Part shown: in pieces, positions 57,471 to 64,000 of the stretch
How the letters are laid out: every line of letters starts with the position of its first letter
Position numbering within the stretch: the first letter of the stretch is position 1
NCBI RefSeq assembly: GCF_905163445.1
Contig: NC_053208.1
Span: 26,811,986-26,875,985, forward strand
DNA length: 64,000 bases
From: Pararge aegeria
Taxonomy: Eukaryota; Arthropoda; Insecta; Lepidoptera; Nymphalidae
Direction: 5' to 3'
Position numbers and translations under genes: made by a program
The notes under the pieces: model-generated
What the model was told of the DNA's origin: nothing
What the model saw: the letters and a program-made list of their open reading frames with translations, nothing else
Databases searched by the model: none

Positions 57471-59400
57471 TTTAGCAATATAATCATATTGGTATTCGAC
57501 GCACATTCTCAATAAGCTATCCTTTTAACGTAGACTCAATCATACTAGAATACTCTACAAGCTATTCCAGCATTACAACATTTATTTTACCTTGACACGT
57601 ACTTCTTCTCTCTCACGGTGTGACAACCTATCTTATTTACATGTTCTTAAGTATTCTTAGTTTGTTAGTTATAGTTCTTAGTTATGTACGATTGAGTAGA
57701 TATTAGTTTAATATATATATATTTTTTTTATTATATCATTCTTACTTGTGCAATTTTGTTTATGTATTTGTATTTAGCTAATTGAATGTAGGTTTATAAT
57801 AATTTTACACCACCACCAGATTTTTTTTTCTTTATTGCTTTTATAAGTGAATATAAACAGACAAATATTGAGAAAAAGAAAATTTTCTAAAATCGAAAAG
57901 GTGACGCAGATGTATTCAGTAGATATATCGAGGTTTGCCTACATTTTCAACTATAAAGTTAGTTTTATGTTTGTTGGAAGCTTTTTGTTGCACTTAGTCA
58001 AACTCGATTTATACAAAAATTTATTTTGGTATAATATTTATTTCAAAAGTTGGTTAAAATAGCTTATATCTTGTGTAGTGTCGTTGAAGTCTCTCTTTAT
58101 TAAAAAACAAAATACTATTGGCTAAGTAATCACGGAATCAAAGAAACTATTAAGTCTACGAAACTTGGAAAGGAAGCCGCCAGAACCAGTGGCGGTACTA
58201 CCATACAAGCCGAAAAGATATTAATATTTTTAAATAACACTCGTAATATTTTAAAATCTCTTTTTGTTTTTTTTTTTTAAACTAATTAAAACATTATTAA
58301 AAAAAAAAAAAAAAAAAAAAGTTCTGTCTTGGACGTCCGTGTGTCTGTATGTGCGGGTCCCGTATCTTGTGGTCACGATAACTAGCGAAATACTTCACTT
58401 ATCGAGTTGGTTTTTTTTTTTATAGGCTTTAGTATTTGAGGAATAAAAGCCTATTACTGTTTACGGTATAATTAGATGTAGTTTAATTATTATTTACAAA
58501 TAATCTCAATTTTATTGTAATGAATAAGATTATGAGGCGTGGACTTTTGGATTTTCCAACTATTGTATTCTACTTCCGTCTTTGTATTTCTATTGTTCCT
58601 AGATAAATAAACCTTTAAGGTCGATAGAAGAGAGTACATTGGCTGTTTAACTCAATATCAACTCTATATCCATCGTGGTCGCGTTAGTACAACCTAGATC
58701 TTTACGTCTACAAATAAAGTTAAAAAAATACTTCAAATTATTGTACAAAAATCTCAATGACCACTAGTAAATAAAAAAATTAATAAATAAATAACAAATT
58801 ATTACTAAAAGGTGTGAAGCACCTTTTACCTACCTACTTTTATATAATTTTTCCTTTATGCACACTAAAGACACTCACATTACATTTGACTTTACATTTG
58901 ATTATAGATTTTAGTTTTTCATGTTTATTAGTGTCATACTTTTTGATTTTGTTTATGATTTACCTCTTAGATGATTTTGTATTTCATGATGTCCTTCAGG
59001 GGTTAATAAAGCTTATGTTAATGTAAAAATATCCTTCGTTTGTTTATATATTATATTCTATGTTATTGTCCTTTTTTTTTGATTATTTTGTTATTGTTTA
59101 GTCGTGAGGATTCAGTGACGACGAAGACAACGGGGCTGGCTGAAAACCAGTGCTGCGCTTTTTGGTATGCAGTTATACTGAGCCAGCTCCTTTGTCACAC
59201 ACTTTTTTTTTTTTTTATTCTTTAACAAATGTATGTAACATTTTTCTTCTTTCTTTCTTTAATTGAAGATGCAAAAGAATGTTTGTAACGATCGAGCAAC
59301 TCTTACATTCTCTGCTTATCTATTCCTGGTATTTATAACTGACAGGCTTCTATTTTAAATCAAAATTATCTTAAATAACCATAATCATAAGTGGTTTGAT
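57471..59400. other. Internal region of the LTR element without recognisable coding remnant
   Basis: AT-rich, with long homopolymer runs (a run of 20 or more A ending at 58320; T runs near 58415 and 59205). By position it should hold the start of reverse transcriptase, but it reads as foreign or fully decayed sequence. Confidence 0.45.
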
Positions 59401-60400
59401 GTTTTTACTTCAACGTCTACTCGTTTTGCCCTGCACAAAAATGAACTACCTGAAATCCAGCAAGGTTCGCAACAAGGGAACTGTTATACTGACATGTCAA
59501 CTTTCAGAGCGATAGAGACCACCACAAATGAAATATTGCATGGTCGGCTTACCCTCAAGACTTTTTCTTACGATGCCGTTTCCCTTAAAATTATGTTCAA
59601 GTCTTGCCCTTACCGATACTGCGCCATGGATCTCTACCACTCATGCCGTACTAATTCCAATCAAAGATTCTTGTATCAAAAGTGACATCTTCCTGCCGAT
59701 ATCCATGAACTGGAGCTTAGTTGCAACTTTAGAAACGATAATATGGGGCTGTTTCGGGTATGGCTGATCTTTGAGGATAGATATAGATCTTTTAGCAAAT
59801 TGCCAAATATAACTTAACATAGAACACGAGCGTATACTCCATTAACACTAATTCTATAATCATTTTACATTGCCGAATCCCCGTAATAAAGACGGTATAT
59901 ACTCGTAGTCATGAGCCACACCTAACTCCTTAACTAAGGATTCCTTCACCAGCCTAATCTCACTGCCGAAAACGACAAATGTTTGACGTGACGTGCCGTT
60001 TATTTGCCCATTTTCCATTAATTTTCAAATAAAAAGAGAGAGGGAATTCTTTTCCTGAGACAAATAGTTTTGGTACGAGTTCTTGCTGCTTATCAAAAAT
60101 TGCAATAACTAATCAGGAACGAAATACTAGAGCACCGGATTTTAAACTCCTTTCACTGATATCATGAATAACTGCACGCCTATCAACTATATCGCTTTTC
60201 ATAAAATTAAATTTCTATAGGTATTATACCTGCTCTTCCTTTTAAGTATATCCCTTAAAGCCTGGCCCTAATTTTGCTCGCAAGGAAAAACATTTACTAA
60301 TTTCTCTTGCCATTTCGGCCCGGTAACAAAACTGAATTTAGGTCTTCCTACCATATTTTGTCAAGGCCTTGGAGTTTCTTTATAGCAAAATGAGTGACAG
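59401..60400 (-). pseudogene. gag and retropepsin-like protease remnants
   Basis: Minus-strand pieces: MVGRPKFSFVTGPKWQEKLV (about 60350-60290, gag-like), then SRQTFVVFGSEIRLVKESLV and KELGV...IPSLLRGFGN (about 60000-59870), a retropepsin-type aspartic protease pattern in which the Asp expected before the GS is replaced (VVFGSE). Further along are QPHIIVSKVATKLQFMDIG (about 59740) and GNGIVRKSLEGKP (about 59580). Stops and frameshifts separate the pieces. The protease would normally cut the gag-pol polyprotein. Confidence 0.6.
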
Positions 60401-60639
60401 TTTTATTTATTTTTTTCCAACCGTATACATAAGCAAAATCATTGTTTTCTTTTTAGCCAAACATCTATCCTTTGGTTTGGTGGAGGGAGTCGAAATTGAA
60501 ACTATATTTGGGTTCAACTGTTTGGAAAGAACTTCAGTACCTACACGGTTGAGACGTCAAACTGTCCTTAAGACATTTCAAAACATTTCTTAGAATCGGA
60601 AAGACGACGTGACCTTTTATCATATCTCGCGACGCCACG

Positions 60640-61016
60640 ACGCGCCGCCCGGCAGCATGCACTGCACCGGCCCCAGGCTCTGCCCGCCGCGCCGCCCGCT
60701 GATCTCAGGACACGTGGTCGCTGCGTTGACTGCGACTTGAATGTTGCCGCGGAGTAGCCCGGTGCGAAGTCATAGCTGGCGCGGTGTAGCGGCTGCGACT
60801 TCTATTGTTGCTCTCGCAGTTGCAGTAACAGCCTCTCCTAAATCTTCACCCGCTCACGGCTTGGCTCTAGCTCCCGACTCAGGACCCGAGAAGATCTGCG
60901 TGCACATAGCCAGCTACGGCTCCGCTCCCTCAGTCGGCTCCGGCTTCGATATTCCACGGGTAGGGTCAGATACAAGAAAACAAAGTTTAAGTTTGAATTT
61001 TTTTTTTTTTAAATAA
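60640..61016 (+). other. GC-rich block with a 91-codon open frame, antisense to the element
   Basis: A CpG-rich island in an AT-rich retrotransposon. From ATG 60741 the frame encodes a basic N-terminus, a hydrophobic segment (GVAAATSIVALAVAVTAS, residues 15-32, signal-peptide-like), then KICVHIASYGSAPSVGSGFD. A donor-like ACGG/GTAGGG lies at about 60959 and the stop at 61014. AATAAA motifs follow at 61010, 61051 and 61067. It could be a captured host exon or a CpG-rich chance frame. I do not recognise a family. Confidence 0.3.
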
Positions 61017-61580
61017 ACTTAACAAGGGGTGTAGACATCTGCGCGTAACAAATAAATACAAATGAAAAATAAAGAATTCGATTCCATTGTTTTTGTTTTT
61101 TTTTTGTAAGATTTAGAAACATGTCACAAATTCTCAAATCACCGTTACGTAGAAAGTGACTGTTAATATTAAATTTTTATCATATTTGCGATAGCCTGAA
61201 TGCCATAATAAGTTAAACCTACGTTTGGTACATTTGAAAATAATGTCTATCGGAAAAATAATATCAGATCCAGAGCTCGGTAATTTATGGGATCTTATTT
61301 TTATATAACCTACAATATGAGTATGTAAATATACTGTTACAAATGAAATTAAAACTCACTGAAAAAATATTGCAAAATAGGCACTGAGTCCGTGCACACT
61401 CAATTAGGTTAACAACATAAATATTAATCGTACATGTTATTATGACATAACCATAATGATTGTTAGTAACATTTCGCGTAGCTAAATATTATTATAAATT
61501 AATTAAACAGCTAATAAAATTATATAATTGGGCGTGTACTTACGCGTTGAAAAGGTAACGCTGTCTTGTCACTTCTGAAT
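61017..61580 (-). other. Leader region of the LTR element
   Basis: Noncoding sequence next to the 5' LTR on the minus strand. The first bases after the LTR read attcagaagtgacaag; the nonamer tcagaagtg fits the complement of a tRNA-Leu acceptor stem as I remember it, offset a few bases from the CCA end. A weak primer-binding-site candidate. Confidence 0.35.
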
Positions 61581-61950
61581 TATTATAAACTTTAGTAGGA
61601 TAGCGATGAGGCCACGAAAAGATGCAAATAAACATACCATACAAATATCACTTTATTAATTTACTTTATAAACTATGACAATATGAACTTATCGTTTTAC
61701 AACCTCGCAATTCACTTCATAACTCTCTCAAAGAACGATCCAACCCGCCAAGAAAAAGACCCCATTTCCCGCCAAAACTCCTAGCGTCCAGGTAGAATCC
61801 AAGCAATTTGATTGGTTCCCGCCGTTATGCGTCTACCGGCGTTAACCAATCGGAGAATGACAACCGATCGTCTCGTTCAAAAATAAGATTAAATTAAAAA
61901 AATAACAAAGAAGTGGAAATTATAATGCTATTTAAATTTAAATCCTAACA
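61581..61950 (-). repeat. 5' LTR of the 6.7-kb element
   Basis: 370 bp, identical to 55209-55578, followed by the AAGG duplication at 61951-61954. Confidence 0.9.
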
Positions 61951-61954
61951 AAGG

Positions 61955-63435
61955 GTTGAATATTTCAGGTGGCGATTAAGGCTCGTTTCATTTGAAAGTA
62001 CTTAATTTGTTAGATTTCTATTCTCGGTGAACGTGACGTAAACCATCTAAAGCGTCATGTAAATGTTACAGGAAAATTAAAAGATTTCTTTAAATATAAT
62101 ACCTATCAACATTATTTCCTTAATAACACGGTTTCAAGCTTATGGTATATTCTTTTGTTTTTCTGTCAAATAATAGTTAAAGTACTCTGTATCGCAGTGG
62201 ACGGTGGTTGGGTACAGAAGGAGCACATTCAGAATGGCCTTGCAGTACCTTCAAGCATCTTTTCTGCAAGTGTGATTATTTATTTTGCTAAATATATGAT
62301 ACCATTTTAATTTAAATTGTCGCAAATTTTGTAACCAAATGATTACTCTGACCTAAGTAAATGAAGCAAACACATTGCGGGATCTGATGGAACACCAAGC
62401 GAGATCCACCGAGATAGTAGCGTAAGTTTAGTGTAGCTAATTAAAACTTTCATATCATATTATTTATTTTATTTGTGTTGTTAGAAAAGTTATAAGTAAG
62501 ACTTCAATCTTTTGACAGATCCCTTTCACAGATATACTTATTCAAGCATGTAAAACTATTTATACTTATGCATGCCGCATTTCACTAAATACTTTTAGCT
62601 ACATGGCCTGCAGCAGGGTCGCGAGTCCACATCCGCAACCATTGATTTTGGCGCGTCCCCGACCTTCAGTGCCCCCACCGCCGGGCCCCAACCCCTCCCA
62701 CTCGGCAAACGACCTCCTATCTCCTGGGCTACTTCCGAACGCGAGGGAAGCCTTTGTATAAAATAACACTTTAGAAACAGACTTACTAATGCGCAAGTGA
62801 CAATGATTAGCACAATCACACGCCCTCCACGGAGCACGGGTAAAGCGCGCAGGTACCGCCAGTTGCCAGTTGCATCAGGCTGCAATTACGTTTGTGTGTT
62901 GTTCGTTACATGTATGATAAAAGAAAATAATTTACGAAAAAAGTTAGTTTTTTAATACCACGGCTTGTGGCTGTTATTTAACTGATATAATACTCAGTCG
63001 CATATCTCTGTCATTTGTCAACTCTTCTTTCAAGCTTTACATTCTCATATGAATAATATGTAATGCTTATACGAATAATATGTTTTCTGAATTAAATTAA
63101 TATTCACATTAATATACTTTTCGTATAAGTTTTAAATTGAATATTACTAACAGACAGTTTGTAATATTAGGAAAGCCTAGTGGAGAAGATTTTTTGCATG
63201 GCTCATTACATTTTGTAACATACTATTTTTTATTATGGCGGCAATAGAAATGACAGCATTTTTTAAATATCTCCATGTTCATGACACAGACATGACACAG
63301 ACATAAGACGGACAGAGGAGGCTTGTTGTGAAGCATAGTCGTTGGCACCCCTCGGTTTCGGAACCGTAGAGGCCTGGAGGTAAATTAACAAATGTAGTAC
63401 CACCATCACCTCACAATAATGGAAACATATTTAGG
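61955..63435. other. Unassigned flank; one possible membrane-spanning exon
   Basis: AT-rich apart from a GC-rich patch at 62600-62860, discussed with the next feature. A gacacagacatgacacagac direct repeat lies near 63282-63303. Confidence 0.4.
62787..62879 (-). CDS. Possible internal exon encoding a transmembrane segment
   Basis: On the minus strand an acceptor-like cgtaattgcag precedes a 93-nt phase-0 frame that ends at a strong donor, GCATTA/GTAAGT (intron starts at 62786). It encodes 31 residues with a basic stretch then RVIVLIIVTCAL, a hydrophobic membrane-like segment that would continue in frame (VSLFLKCYF) if not spliced. There is no ATG in this frame upstream, so an internal exon is the only way to use it. 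No family recognised; may be chance. Confidence 0.2.
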
Positions 63436-64000
63436 TACTAGCGGACCCGCGCGACTTCGTCCGCAAATGAGTCGACTTAAAAAAATAATCGTATGTTGTC
63501 GCGGACTGTATAGAACTTTAAAGAAACAACAATTCCTACATAGTTTCGTCGTTTGGCTTAACGTTTACCGTTCACGCATCGCACGCATAAGAATCTCTCA
63601 AAAAGGATATTTTTTGCAGTTTTTGCAACATTTCTCAATAATGATAGTAGCCATTGGTCATAGCGTGATGTCATATAGCCATAATTGTTACTACCAAACC
63701 AAAAAAACGAAACAGCATTTTCTGAGATTAGCGCGTTCAACCAAACAAAATTAAAAGGCTTTATAATATTTTAACTATGCCTATCCAAAAAACCACGTCA
63801 ATCTAAAACATGGATAAAAAGTATCCGATATGTCCGGGATATCAGCTACCACTATACCAAATTTTACTTAAATCTGTTCTGTGGTTTTCACGTGATGCCC
63901 GGACAGACAGACAGACGGACAAAAATTAAATAAAAATTTGTTTAAGACTCAGTATCGATTATAAAGCATCCCCCGGTCAACATTTTCAAAATATATAAAA
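63436..64000 (+). repeat. Dispersed repeat (type E/F), runs off the window end
   Basis: ctagcggacccgcgcgactt, tcgtatgttgtcgcggactg, gatagtagccattggtcata, tagcgtgatgtcatatagcc, then gataaaaagtatccgatatg, cacgtgatgcccggacagac, actcagtatcgattataaag, ccggtcaacattttcaaaat. It joins the 5' part seen at 42431 with the 3' part seen at 48290 and 50585, showing that both belong to one family. Confidence 0.75.

Larger units (their letters stand above)
55209..61950 (-). mobile_element. Ty3/gypsy-type LTR retrotransposon, coding region decayed, LTRs identical
   Basis: A 6,742-bp element bounded by two 370-bp direct repeats that I find identical base for base (55209-55578, 61581-61950) and by AAGG on each side. 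The minus strand reads 5' LTR, gag remnant, protease remnant, reverse transcriptase remnant, integrase remnant, long noncoding tail, 3' LTR, which fixes the orientation and the PR-RT-IN order of Ty3/gypsy elements. The LTR begins TGTTAGG and ends ATAATA, so it lacks the usual CA end. Just inside the 5' LTR, tcagaagtg (minus strand) may be part of a tRNA-Leu primer site. All coding remnants carry stops, frameshifts and deletions, so the copy must have been mobilised by proteins from elsewhere, or the LTRs were homogenised. Confidence 0.85.

Noticed and set aside
55209..61950. Tandem genomic duplication as the source of the two 370-bp repeats
   Set aside because: The AAGG duplication on the outer sides and the ordered gag-PR-RT-IN remnants between them fit an LTR element better.

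Overview
The window is gene-poor, AT-rich nuclear DNA from an insect, most likely a butterfly or moth. The case rests on the repeats. There are several copies of tRNA-headed SINEs of the kind that fill lepidopteran genomes, dispersed elements that begin with a 'gcgacttcgtccgc'-type motif, a CR1/Jockey-group LINE with AATAAA and a simple-repeat tail, a hAT transposon and Ty3/gypsy-type LTR elements. I see no prokaryotic features, no rRNA, no genuine tRNA gene and no complete host protein-coding gene. Family names rest on motif recognition only; no search was run.

Layout. 1-3.1 kb: tRNA-derived SINEs, one inserted into another, then a solo LTR on the minus strand. 3-18 kb: mostly unrecognised sequence with a MITE, several striking short palindromes and one possible 5' exon. 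18.2-20.2 kb: a 1.7-kb hAT transposon with 8-bp target duplication, carrying only the first (TTF-domain) exon of a transposase. 20-35 kb: scattered SINE/LINE fragments, palindromes, an 11-bp minisatellite inside a SINE tail, a possible terminal coding exon at 28.5 kb and a broken RTE-like C-terminus at 35 kb. 41.5-48.7 kb: a nested stack. A 4.2-kb LINE with two complete open reading frames (the only intact coding sequences here) lies inside a solo LTR, which lies next to or within an older dispersed repeat. 55.2-61.95 kb: a 6.7-kb LTR retrotransposon with two 370-bp LTRs that look identical and a 4-bp target duplication, yet only ruined gag, protease, reverse transcriptase and integrase remnants on the minus strand.

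The most unusual signal is in the noncoding 3' part of that LTR element (55900-56232). Seven hairpins repeat about every 41-70 bases. The loop is nearly constant (core CGATCGAT) while the stem sequences differ and still pair, which is the signature of conserved structure rather than conserved sequence. A second window-wide signal is at least a dozen unrelated, near-perfect short palindromes with tiny loops, suggesting a local fold-back duplication process.
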